Shown piece by piece: positions 46,691 through 58,678 of a stretch of 64,000 nt of DNA. The stretch comes from Cryptomeria japonica (taxonomy: Eukaryota; Streptophyta; Pinopsida; Cupressales; Cupressaceae), in the NCBI RefSeq assembly GCF_030272615.1, contig NC_081410.1:570481152-570545151 (forward strand), written 5' to 3'. The notes under the pieces are model-generated. The model had not been told where the DNA came from and made no database searches. It saw only the letters and a list, made by a program, of their open reading frames with translations. The first letter of the stretch is position 1; each line of letters starts with the position of its first letter. The translations under genes were made by a program, and so were the position numbers.

Positions 46691-48787
46691 CCTACCAGAT
46701 CCAATAAACCTCTATTGCTATATATTTGAACTACAAATACAACATTAGGAGTACTACGGGCACAACACAATTCAAAAGGAAAATAATGTGATGTATACTA
46801 TATCTCTCGCACATTGGTAGGCCATGAACTTAATTACACACCTATTGAGAAAGCTTGCCTAGCAGTTATCTTAGCAACCACCAAATTAAGGCACTACATG
46901 TTAACACACAAGGTACAACTCATTGCCAAAATAGATCTACTCAAATACCTACTCAGCAAGGCAGCATTGACAGGCCTCTTGGCCAATTAGGTTATGATCT
47001 TGAGTGAATTTGATATAGAGTATGTAGATTGCAAGGCTATCAAGGGGCAAGTTATTGCAGATCAGTTGGCTGATGCACCCCTCGCAGGTGACCATCCTCT
47101 TGTTTCCAATTTTCCAGATGAAGAGATCTTCATGATCATAGCTACACAACCTTGGAAGCTATATTTTGATGGCTCATATGCTAGACATGGCTTGGGGGCA
47201 GGTATTATTTTTATCACACCTCAAGGTGACAACATCCCAAAATCATACAGGCTCACTTTTTCATGCAGCAATAATATAGTAGAATATGAGGCCTTAATCA
47301 TAGGACTTAGATTGGCTATACAATGACATCTAAAAGAGCTTTAGGTATATGGAGATTCTCAACTAGTCATCTGACAAGTCACCGATGAATACCAAACTAA
47401 GGATGATAAGCTTGTGCCATATAAAAGGATGGTGGATAGTTTCAAAGAATCATTTACAACTATCACATTTGAGCAAGTACCCAGAGATCGTAATCGAGTT
47501 TCCAACGCAAGGGCTACAATTGCATCTCTCCTAGATCTTCTGCAAAAATCAACATGCTACGAGTTCTTGGTACAACAACTTTGGATCCCCACGTATGATA
47601 TCCCCGAAACTAAAATGATATGTCACCTTATCAGTTCTGAATCCCCATGGTATGGTGAGTTCTTCACTTACCTACGTGACCACACCCTTATCCCCAACCA
47701 ATCAAATAACCAATAAAAAACCTTCATCTGCCAAACCGCTCGATACACCATCATTGCCAAAACCCTATACAGGCAAAGTTTTGATGGTACTCTCCTTCGA
47801 TGTTTGGAGAAAGATGAGATAAGAAAGGCCTTGGAAGAGGTACATGAAGGAATTTGTGGATCTCAATCAAGCGGTCCTTCCCTAGCAAAGAAAATCATGT
47901 GTGCTGGATACTATTGGCTCACCATGGAAAAAGACTCCTACTATTTTGTCAGAAAATGCAACCAATCACAACACCATTGCCCTTTTGTCAATGGGGCCTT
48001 TACCTTGTGGGTAAAATCCATCCACCTACATCCAACGACCACAAATTTATCATTACTGCCACCAAATACTTCACAAAGTGGATCGAAGCCATTCCACTTA
48101 CCCAAGTCACTAGAAAGACGATTGCCTCATTCATCCTTAATTACATCATCTGCTGGTATGGTGTACCCATGTCCATCATCACAGATAACGGGCTTCCTTT
48201 CAAAAATCAAGATGTTCGTGAACTCTGTGAGAAATTTCACATCCTACACCGCTTTGCCACCCCATATTACCCACAAGGCAATGGTCAGGCCGAAGCATCA
48301 AACAAAAAATATTAAGGATCCTCAAGAAGATAGTCAATGATGTTGGTCGTGATTGGAACATTCACTCAAATCCAACACTATGGGTGTATCAAACTAGCAT
48401 TCAAACCCCTATAGGCGCAACACCCTACTCACAGGCTTATAGAGTAGAAGCCATCCTGCCTATTGAGGTTGAAATACCATCTTTACAGGTCTTTTTGCAC
48501 AATATGATAGATGATGAAGCATAATGAGTCTCATGTCTTCAAGACTTGGATCTATTTGATGAAAGGCGACAAGCTGCATACAACCACCTAAAAGCCTATT
48601 AGTAGCGCATGACCAAAAGCTACAATAATCAAGTCAAACCTCGTATATTTGAGGTAGGAGATCTTGTTCTCAGGGAGAATCCTCGTAATCAACCAAATAG
48701 AGAACATAAAGGAAAGTTTGAATCCAACTGGTTGGGTCCATATGTTATCACTATTGTATTTGGGTCTGGGCCATATCAGTTGGCAAA
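46691..48787 (+). pseudogene. Gypsy copy 1, part c: RNase H and integrase
   Basis: It continues part b: an RT connection segment (KPLLLYI, then [20 protein letters not shown] near 46820), RNase H with LYFDGSYARHG (near 47165), VEYEALIIGL and YGDSQLVI, then a zinc-binding HHCC region near 47840 and integrase (SIITDNGLPFKNQDV near 48180, GNGQAEASNK near 48290) and the C-terminal LGPYVITIVFGSG. Stops and a frameshift near 48315 inactivate it. It aligns throughout with the sister copy at 61185-63998. Similarity ends at 48787 after YQLA, where a different gene begins, so the element's 3' end is missing. Confidence 0.92.
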
Positions 48788-48799
48788 CATTCCAAACAT

Positions 48800-50663
48800 T
48801 TCTTGGAATCAAGCCAAACAATGTTGTACAAATTTTTTTGTGAAGTACATCCAACTTTGCAAATATCACAAAGGGCCTTTGAATCTTTGAAACAATTTTA
48901 TTGTGTTCCTCTTAAGATTCGCAATACTTGTTGTTCAAAGCACCATGTGGAGTTTTCAATGTACCATGAACTTTTATGTCATGTTCGTTCTACAATGCAT
49001 ACTAATGGGATGTTGTAGGAGTGTAGTGAAATGTTATTTCCGAGATCATCAAGAGACTTGCAAGATCTATTTTTATGCCTTAGAGATGATCGTTTCTATT
49101 TCTATAGAAAGGATTGTTTGAATGAGAAGTGCTCAGAATGTGGTGGGTTGTCAAAGTTTGCTTCATGTTTTCATGAGGGCAATGAACATGAGTTTGGAAA
49201 GAATTATGTTGAGAAAAAAAGATATGAGACAATAAAATATACTTTGAAGAGTGGAGGTGAAGGTTCTAGATGCGAATAAGTCTCAAGAGAAGTGAGTATT
49301 ACTGATTTTATTTTGGATTTTAGGGAAAATATTTCTACAAGTATGCAAGGCAAACCCATAGGTCTCAGTGGTTGGATCAATAGTTCAGGATGTGTAAGAA
49401 CTCTTTCCTGATTGGCACTATTGTATCAGTGGTTGATTTTGCAGAGAACTATATATTGCAACCACTGAATGAGGTACAGTCTTAGTACTACAATTCAGTC
49501 CAGATTGCTATTTTTGTTCACATTACATATAGACATGCTCCTAATAGTATAGAAGAGGACAGGAAGATAATCAGGGAGTATCATTTTTATATGAGTGATG
49601 ATAGATCACACTCCTTTGAGTATGTGCAACATTCTTTTGAGAATTTTTTTGAGTTCTTGCATGAGAAAGATATTGCAATTGACCAACATATAATATGGTC
49701 AAATAACTATACGGGTCAATTCAAGAATGCTCGCATGTTTTATTAGTTGAGTAGAATGCATGTACAAAGGCGTATACCTCATATTTGGTGTTTTTTTTAG
49801 GCTAGGCATGGGAAGGGAGAGCATGATGGACCAGGTACATGTTTGAAGAGAGCTCTAGTTAAGGAGAAATTGAGGATTTCAAGTATGAATTTCTCTGATG
49901 CACATTCTATCGTTGATTGGTGTAGTTCAACATTGTCACATGGAGGTACTCTTGATTCAGTAGTGACCAGATTCTTTCAGTTGGTTGAGGAGGGAACAAT
50001 GGGAGATAGACTGGATTGTCAAACAATTAAATATTCTTCAAAGATGCATTCATTTCTCAGCTCAGATGCAAGTACATTGACCATTTGGACATGAGAGTTG
50101 GCTTGTTTTTGTTAGAGTTGTGTTCAATGTGATTGGGATTAGTGCGAGTCAAGTTGGTGGGCTGATACATGGGTTCCCCACTATCTAACTCCTTTATCTC
50201 AAACAATATCCTTGTCAAACGATGACATGGAAAGTTCACTTGAGTATGACTGTCTATCAGATCTTGTACAACCAGGACATACTTTTGTAGTTGTTGCACC
50301 TCAAGGGAATGAAGAGAGATCAGAATATTGGTTGGAATGATGTGTATAGAGAAAACAAAAGCTAACACAACCAGTGATAGATGATGACGGGTTCATATAT
50401 CCTACAAGTTCAGTTGTTGTTGTGGGAACTTGGTTGTGAACATACATGATTAGAAAGAATGGAATACCTGCATTTGAAGACTATGAGAGACATAAAACCA
50501 TTATAATGTATTAACACCTTATTATAGCTACAAATGTCAAGTTGTTGAAGCATCAAGCAAAACTGAAAACCAAAGAGATATGGATAGTGACTATTGTTGA
50601 TCATGAAGCAATACTGGATACTCTTAAGCAAAGAGATGACCCTTTAGGCACACTTGAGTAGTA
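48800..50663 (+). pseudogene. Transposase-like gene, decayed
   Basis: Frames joined by frameshifts and stops show one collinear protein: EVHPTLQISQRAFESLKQF and RNTCCSKHHVEF (48840-48950), a Cys-rich CLNEKCSECGGL (49120), VVDFAENYILQPLNEVQS (49430-49480), HIIWSNNYTGQFKNAR (49690-49730), HIWCFF then ARHGKGEHDGPGTCLKRAL (49780-49850), and a C-terminal DDDGFIYPTS...WIVTIVDHEAILDTL...RDDPLGTLE ending at 50663. The WSD.xxQFKN and HGKGxxDGxGxxxKR pattern resembles transposon-derived proteins with an RNase-H-like fold; I infer the family only from memory of such motifs. The first aspartate of that pattern is Asn here. It starts right at the gypsy truncation point. Confidence 0.65.
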
Positions 50664-51479
50664 GGTATTTAATGGCGCCTTATTTTTTTTATCATGCATT
50701 TCATTTCAAACAATGATAATTAAACCTTAATGTTCAAGTTTGTTATGTGTATATTAAGGATGTGTTCAAAATGCAGGTCTATTGATGAACATTTTTTTTT
50801 GGCAACACGGTTTTTGCATGCACATAGCGGGTACACTAGATATAATCGGAAGGGACATATTTTTGCAACATGACTTATTATCATGCATTTGATGAGCTTT
50901 ACAAATTTTGTTATTAGAGAACACTATTTGACAATTTTTGATGATATAATTATCACAAAACATTTATGCTCATGCAGGGCTTTTTTGATGATTTACAACA
51001 GTATCACATTATGATTTTTGCGTCAACATAGTGGGTTCTATTGATATAATTCAAAGGGATGTATTTTAATGGTATATAATCCCACCTTTTCATTTATTAT
51101 CATGCATTTCAGTTGAAGTGATTATCATAAAGCCTTTATGTTCATCCATGCATTTTATGTGTAGACTAACCATTCTTAAAAATACAGGTTCATGCTAGGT
51201 CATTCGTCGTTGACAAGACCCTCTCTTGGTGATGGTACATATTCCTTTGTGCACTAATGAGATAAAATTTTGTGCATAAACATTAAGTCAAGTGAATGTA
51301 TTGCTATTTAGAAATGACCATATCTACCACCATCTTCAACCATGCAGAGAAATGCAGTATCAACATGCGTCTTTCTTCAATGTTATGCTTGTATACTTTG
51401 CAGAGAAACTGGTAAGTTTCATAATTATACAATCTTGTATGTCTTAAAAATGTTTTAAATGATCTATTTATAATTTGCT
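50664..51479. other. Spacer, nothing recognised
   Basis: AT-rich sequence between the transposase-like pseudogene and the satellite. It holds only frames shorter than 70 codons. A GCATTT-rich motif with TTATCATGCATTTCA recurs about three times (50690, 50878, 51098), a faint degenerate repeat. Confidence 0.4.
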
Positions 51480-54208
51480 TGAACGAGAAAACGACCAAGA
51501 GACAACATTCGAATGAATGAGATTGACGATTTTTTTGCCCACCAAAAAATTGCTGCCCTAATAAAACCATAGGGAAACTTGAAAAACCAAGATAAGATTT
51601 TATAGGGACCCATCTCATGGCCCCATAGGTTCAAACGGATCATTCGCAGGTGCCACAGATTTTGAGTTAGGGCCTGTCAAAGTTTGACAATTTTTAGCAC
51701 TTAGGGCACTCAAGGGATGACGTCGGTAGGGTATTACCCCGAGCATTTGACCGAATGGGGGGGAAAAATAGGAGCATGCATAGTGTAATAATGCCTAACT
51801 AGACATGTCTGAGTTGATAGTTCATCATCACAACGAGTAGAACAAGAAAGCGAACACGAGACAACATTCGAATGAATGAGACTAACGATTTTTTTGCCCA
51901 TCGAAATATTGCTGCTCTAATAAAACCATAGGGAAACTTGAAAAAATGAGATAGGCTTTTATAGGGACCTCTCTCATGGCCCCGTAGGTTCAAATGGATC
52001 ATTCGCAGGTGCCATGGATTCCATGTTAGGGCCTGTCAAAGTTTGACAATTTTTAGCACTTAGGACGCTCAAGAGACAACATCGGTAGGGTATGACCCCG
52101 AGCATTCAACCGAGTGGGGGGAGGAAATAAGACCATGCATAGGGTAAAAATGCCTAATAGGACATGTCGGAGTTGACAGTTCATTATCGCGATGAGCAGA
52201 ACGAGAAATTAACCATGAGACAACATTCGAATGAATGAGACTGACAATTTTTTTGCCCACCAAAAAATTGCTGCCCTAATAAAACCGTAGGGAAAATTGA
52301 AAAACAGAGATAGGCTTTTGTAGGGACCCCTTTAGTGGCCCCATAGGTTCAAACTGATTGTTCGCAAGTGCCACGGATTCTGAGTTAGGGCCTGTCAAAG
52401 TTTGACAATTTTTAGCACTTAGAGCGCTCAACGGATGACGTTGGTAGGATATGACCCTGAGCGTTCGACCGAGTGGTGGGGCAAAATAGGTGCATGCATA
52501 GGGTAATAATTCTTAATTGGATATGTTGGAGTCAACGGTTCATCATCGCGATGAGCAGAACGAGAAAATGACCACGAGACAACATTCAAATGAATGAGAC
52601 TGACGATTTTTTTGCCCACCAAAAAATTGCGACCCTAATAAAACAGTAGGGAAACTTGAAAAATCGAGATAGAATTTTGTAGGGACCCATCTCATGGCCC
52701 CGTAGGTTCAAACGGATCGTTCATAGGTGCCATGGATTCTGAGTAAGGGCCTGTCAAAGTTTGACAATTTTTAGCACTTAGGGCGCTCAAGGGACGACGT
52801 TGGTAGGGTATGACCCCAAGCGTTCGATTGAGTGGGGGGGGGAAATAGGAGTATGCATAGGGTAAAAATGCCTAACTGGATATGTCCAATTCGATGGTTC
52901 ATCATCGCGATGAGCAGAACAAGAAAATGACCACGAGACAACATTCGAATGAATGAGACTGACTATTTTTTTGCCCACCAAAAAATTGCTGCCCTAATAA
53001 AACTGTAGGGAAACTTGAAAAACCAAGATAGACTTTTATAGGGACCTCTCTCGTGGCCCCATAGGTTCAAATGGATCATTCGCAGGTGCCACAGATTCTG
53101 AGTTAGGGCCCATTAAAGGTTGACAATTTTTAGCACTTAGGGCGCTCAAGAGACGACATCGGTAGGGTATGACCCCGAGCGTTCGACCGAGTGGGGGGGG
53201 GGGGGAAATAAGACCATGCATAGGGTAAAAATGCCTAACTAGACATGTCAGAGTTGATGACTACTTATCGCGATGAGCAGAACGAGAAAATGACCACGAG
53301 ACAACATTCGAATGAATGAGACTGACGACTTTTTCGCCCACCAAAAAATTGCTGCCCTAATAAAACCGTAGGGAAAATTGAAAAACCGAGATAGGCTTTT
53401 GTGGGACCCCTCTAGTGGCCCCATAGGTTCAAACTGTTCATTCACATGTGCCACAGATTTCGAGTTAGGGTCCGTCATAGTTTGACAATTTTTAGCACTT
53501 AGGGCACTCAAGGGATGATGCCGATAGGGTATGACCCCGAGCGTTCGACTGAGTGGGGGGGGGGGGCAATAATGCCTAACTGGATATGTTAGAGTCGACG
53601 GTTCATCATCACGATGAGAGAACGTGAAAACGGCCACAAGACAACATTTGAATGAATGAGACTGATGATTTTTTTGCCCAACAAAAAATTGCTGCCCTAA
53701 TAAAACTATAAGGAAACTTGAAAAATAGAGATAGGATTTTGTAGAGACCCTTCCCATGGCCCTGTAGGTTCAAACGGATCATTCGTAGAGTATGACCCAG
53801 AGTGTTCGATCGAGTGGGGGGGAAAATAGGACCATGCATAGGGTAATAATGCCTAATTGGACATGTCAAAGATGACAGTTCATCATTGCGATGAGATGAA
53901 TGAGAAATTGGCCACACAACAACATTCGATTGAATGAGACTAACGATTTTATCACCAACTGAAAAATTACTGCCCTAATAAAACTGTAGGGAAAATTCAA
54001 AAACCAAGATAGGCTTTTGTAGGGACCCCTCTTGTGGTCCCGTAGGTTCAAACTGATCATTCGCAGGTGCCACAGATTTTGAGTTAGGGCCTATCAAAGT
54101 TTGACAATTTTAGCACTTAGGGTGCTCAAGGGATGACACTGGTAGGGTATGACCCCGAGCGTTCGACCGAGGTGGGGGAAAAATAGGACCATGCATAGGG
54201 TAATAATG
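51480..54208. repeat. 359-bp satellite, about 7.5 units
   Basis: Units containing GAGACAACATTCGAATGAATG, GTTTGACAATTTTTAGCACTT and GGTAGGGTATGACCCCGAGC recur at 358-360 bp spacing; corresponding frames start exactly 359 bp apart at 52069, 52428 and 52787. The last units are shortened by internal deletions (about 345 and 276 bp). A G run inside each unit varies from about 5 to 12 bases. The repeated minus-strand frames (64 codons each) are repeat by-products, not genes. Confidence 0.95.
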
Positions 54209-54412
54209 AATTGTATCAAGTATTGTTCATTAAATGAATTGTATTGTATTGTTCATTAAATGAATTGTATTGTTCATTAAATGAATTGTATTGTTCATTA
54301 AATGAATTGTATTGTATTGTTCATCAAATGAATTATATTGTTCATGAATTGTATTGTTCATTAAATGAATTGTATTGTACTATTCATTAAATGAATTATA
54401 TTGTTCATTATA
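54209..54412. repeat. 21-bp tandem repeat
   Basis: ATTGTTCATTAAATGAATTGT and near variants occur about nine times directly after the last satellite unit, with an isolated further copy near 54440. Confidence 0.93.
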
Positions 54413-54728
54413 CAAAAAACACTTACGATGAAATAAAATGAGTTGTATTGTTCATTAAATAACCATTATTAACCAATGTTAATTATTGGAATGAAGATTA
54501 AAGATTTCCATGATAACACCACACACAGATGAGCAACAATTTATTTGATCAAATATCAACTTTTGTATATATAAAAACATCAAATGATTACAAATGTATG
54601 TCCATACACAAATATGGCATAAACGCCAACTGAAACAAAATGTATGTCTAAATACATGAATTTATGTCCATATACAAAATATGCATGCCAACTAGACATG
54701 TAAGCATCCGAAAACTATCTATAACATC

Positions 54729-56707
54729 CTAGGATGTTGATGGATCATCAAAATCGATCCTCTTCGCCACACTACTTGGCTCTAAAGGATCCTACACAAG
54801 AAAAACAAACCATGATTAATATTAGTTATATTATATAATTCACATTCAAAAAGTTGACATAAAAATGAATAATAATTTAATTATTCATGTTTACCTCATC
54901 TCCACGTTTTCTCTTCGGCTTTGCAGGACTCTTGATGTATGTCTTTGGTAGAGGAGGTATGTTTTCAATATTTTCATACACAACCTACATATGTTCAGAA
55001 ACATGACATTGATACAAGTTAGCATATAATTGTCACTGATAATAACAAATTATATCTACTAAACATAAAATAAAATAAATACACATCTACTTGAGGCATC
55101 TCTTCTTCTTCATCATCTTCAGGTATACTAGGTGTAGTCATCAAGGATGTGAAGCCAAGAATTATCTATACATATACACAACAAGTATATGAAACTATCA
55201 ATCTATGTCTAGACGTGTATAATCACTATAAGTTATTTAAACTATTCATTCAATCATATTTGCATTCAATTACCTTGCCCTTGTCTCCAACTGTACTACC
55301 ACATCCTAAATCACACTGCCCCACACTCGTGATGCTTCTGCCCTACAAGAGTAAAATAAGATATACATGCAAGTTACTACATAATCTAATTAATACCAAT
55401 ATAAATAAGATATACATGCAAGTTACTACATAATCTAATTAATACCAATATAAATGATGAGCATGTATGTACAATAAAATATAAACAACTAGGTGCAATA
55501 ATATATGTATCGTCAAGCTATCAAGGCCAAATGAAATGGTCGACAAGGTGCCCTCTTGAATCTATCTCAACCCCTCCTCGGTCATCAACTGTTAAATAGA
55601 CCATGTAAATAAAAATCAGTACTTAATATTATCTAGATTATAAATATTCATTTAAAATATAACATTAACTCTGAAAATACAAATCTTACCACTACATCAT
55701 CAATGTATGATGACAGTGCCTCCTCGCCTCTAGCATGCGAGGACTCCCCAGGGTATCCTCTAGTCTGTGTCATAACATCTGGTGCATCATGCATCTCATG
55801 CACCTCATAATCTGCACTGTCCGCAGGAGGATCAATGGGTTGTCTAACTGGAGCCAAGCATACGTGCCCACACATGACACAACTATGGGGCATGCATATG
55901 TGTGGAGTCAAGGATGACATGTCAGTACCACCAGATGCACCACTACCATCAAAAGTAGGCTGAGCTACTGACCCAGCCTGAGAAACCGAAAGGCTACTCA
56001 ACAAGTGAATAGCTGATATGGTCTGTGAAGCTACCTCACAAATGATATTTGGATGCTGCACTGGAGGTGGGGGATCAACAGGAGAAGAGGGGACATATGG
56101 GCCCTGGACTACTCTGATTGCCCCATGTCTATTTTGGGGCATACCTAAACCCACACCCTGGAAAGGTTGGATGTCAAAGTAGTTCACATGTTTGTGTAAA
56201 ACAAACTCAACATATAATTTTTATATGAAGTAGAAGGGGACATTAAGATTGTTGTTGGGTCATTTGTCAAAAACCATCCACCCAACGATCCCAAATTTTT
56301 TTCACAATACCATCATTTGTGCACCATTTAATAGAAAGTTTTATTTTTGGGGGGTCTATGGGTTGACCAGTGCAGGAATTCACAAACAATGAGGTGGTAT
56401 CGACTTTCGATATCTCGAGATCCTTGATCTCCTTATACGACAAGCCATCTGCATATTGTTCCCTCATAGAATCTCGCCACAAAAGGGTGGCATTGTGCTC
56501 CTCAACCATGGTTTCCATACTCTTTATGATCGACGTTACAGGATCAAACATTGGGTTTAGACAAGGGATCCTATGATATACATCTGCAATCCCCCTCAAT
56601 TTATTCAAATTTTGTGCAATCAAATCTTGAATTGAGGGGGGGTTTGGCAAAGGAGGATTTGGTTGTTGCGGTTGTGGTTGATCAATGTTTTCATTGTTAT
56701 CCCCCAT
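54729..56707 (-). CDS. Unknown protein, multi-exon gene model
   Basis: From ATG at 56707 (MGDNNENIDQ, then a Gln/Pro-rich stretch) exon 1 runs to about 56280. Further exons are 56157-55690, 55342-55274, 55165-55091, 54984-54895 and 54791-54729. The last five have GT-AG borders (GTAAGA, GTAATT, GTAGAT, GTAAAC donors), all begin and end in phase 0, and the last ends in TAG. A possible small exon near 55570 does not fit the frame. The product is about 396 residues: a helical N-terminal half (IQDLIAQNLNKLRG, MVEEHNATLLWRDSMREQY), a Pro/Ser-rich centre with CMPHSCVMCGHVC, an acidic stretch and a basic KPKRKRGDE. I recognise no family. The exon 1/2 junction is uncertain. It may be a host gene or an accessory gene of a transposon, and it reads towards the satellite. 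Confidence 0.55.
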
Positions 56708-56869
56708 TTTTAACCTAATTGAATGTAAACAATTGAATTTAGTTAACAAATTTAAACAATTTTGTATTTGATTTTAAAAAACCTAGTTTTCAAGAAAAAA
56801 ACCATATTTTCAATGAAAAATCAAATAAACATTAAAAAAAATACAAAAAAAGAATAAAAATGATTGAAA

Positions 56870-58665
56870 ACTGATGCTCTGCAAAAAGGATTAGAAAATC
56901 TATTTGATGGCAACACACACAAGAGCATAAGAAACAAACGTTAGTGTTAGCAACAAAAGATTATCCTAAACAGGCATATCAAGAGAGATATTAAGCATGA
57001 AATAGAAAGCATATAAACATAGAATGAAATAGCTAATCAAGATGCTCATAGTTGCTCCTCCCTTGTTCCTCTCCTCTCCAAGTCCCAAATGAGTGTAGCT
57101 CTCAGCTTTTAGCACTAGCCATGGATGCCATATGGAGATTCAAGATGGTTGAATATGATAAGCAAATACTATGCAAGAGTAGATAGTGATGCTATGAAAA
57201 AGCTCTATGCTAATGCCAGTATAACAACAATACTCTAAAATGCTTCTCCTTTTGCTTGAGGAGAAGGGTTCTATTTATAGAAGAAATAGGGAAATGAAGG
57301 GTTAAGATTGAGCAATCTTAACAAGGGTTAGGATTGAAAGTTGGGGATCCATGTGCACAATTGGCACCAATAAAATGGTGACAAGTTTCAACATAGGATT
57401 GGGTTGAGAGAAGAGGTTGGAGGCATTAAAGGCCTGAGAAGACCTCATGGTTATCTAGAAGGTAAGGGTCAAGTCTAAATTAAGATTACCCATTGGATTA
57501 AGAGTTAATGCAAGGATAAACCTTTGTGCAAATGTTTAAGAGATAATCATGGTCAAAGCATTAATGGCCTGATGAGACCTTTGGGTTGGGTAGAGGTTGA
57601 GTCAAAACAAATGTTTTAACCATGTGGGAGGGTTGAATTAACCATTAATGGTTTTTGAAGACTTTGTGGATTAAGTGGTTGAAGGTTGGAAGCTTTCAAA
57701 GGTTATCCAAGACTTTGAGACATTTAGTGGTTGAAGGTTGGAAGCCTTTAATGGTTATCAAAGACTTTTAGGCTTTGAGAAGTGACTCCATTTTGCTTAG
57801 GAATGTGACAATAATTAGGGGATGGATTAGGCTAATTAGGAAGGGGTTAGAAGAATCTAGAAGGGGATTAGATTTTGCAAGTGGATTTGGTGGGTGAGGG
57901 AAAATAGGATTTTATTTAAAATAAAAATTCATTTATTTCAATAAATGTGTGCAAGTTGTATTTGGATAAATATTCAAATAAATATTAATTTATTTAAATG
58001 AGAAAAATGAAGATAAAGCATTTAAAATGCTTGAAGACTTTGAGGGAAACCATTAAAGGCTTGAAGACTTTAAGGAAAACCATTAAAGTCTTAAGAAGAC
58101 TATAGAAGGAAGCCATCAAGTTTGAAGACTTTAAAGCCATCAAGTTTGACTACTTTAAGGGAAACCATTAAAGGTTTCAAGTGGGTGAGGATAAATAGGA
58201 TTTTAAATAAATAATTTATTTAAAATAGTTGTGCAACTTGCTTTTGTAGGAAAATACAAGTGGGTGGAGGATAAAGGTGATTTAAATAAATGATTTATTT
58301 AAAATAATTGTGCAACTTGCATTTGTAGGAAAATGCAAGTGGGTGGAGGATAAAGGTGATTTAAATAAATGATTTATTTATTTAAATGTGAGAGGTGGGA
58401 TTTTGGGGGATTTAAATAAATATTAATTTATTTAAATGTGAGAGAAGATTTAATTAAATAAATATGATTTATTTATTTAATTAATGGTCTGAATTTGGTT
58501 AAGTGAATTAAATCAAATAAATTGAATAATTTATTTAATTAATAGGAGAATAGGGTTAAGATGAATTAATTAAATATTAATTTAATTAATTATTAATTGA
58601 TGGTTAAATAATCAAATAAATACTAAGTATTCATTTAATTAAGTGGACAGATTTATGTGACTACA
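56870..58665 (-). mobile_element. 3' LTR of gypsy copy 2
   Basis: On the minus strand the LTR starts TGTAGTCACATAAATC at 58665, directly after the purine tract AAAGAGGGGCAAA. It contains AATTAAATAAAT-rich blocks, a ~79-bp tandem repeat (58178-58400, GTGGGTGGAGGATAAAGG motif), GAAGACTTT/AACCATTAAAGG repeats (57650-58170) and a TATA box at 57280-57271. The far end is uncertain; CA at about 56871 is one candidate. Just beyond it, on the same strand, lies the start codon of the gene at 54729-56707. Confidence 0.65.
57271..57280 (-). promoter_or_regulatory. TATA box in the gypsy LTR
   Basis: CTATAAATAG on the minus strand. Transcription would start near 57245 and proceed out of the element towards the start codon at 56707, about 540 bases away. 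This could be an LTR promoter driving the neighbouring gene, or that gene's own promoter if the LTR ends earlier than I think. Confidence 0.5.
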
Positions 58666-58678
58666 TTTGCCCCTCTTT
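58666..58678 (-). other. Polypurine tract of gypsy copy 2
   Basis: AAAGAGGGGCAAA on the minus strand, immediately before the LTR start TGTAG. The arrangement is the same as AAAGTGGGGGCTAAA followed by TGTAG at about 1271 and 4863. Confidence 0.8.

Noticed and set aside
52069-53917. Series of similar 61-169 codon minus-strand frames
   Set aside because: They repeat with the 359-bp satellite period and differ in length with indels; they are not genes.
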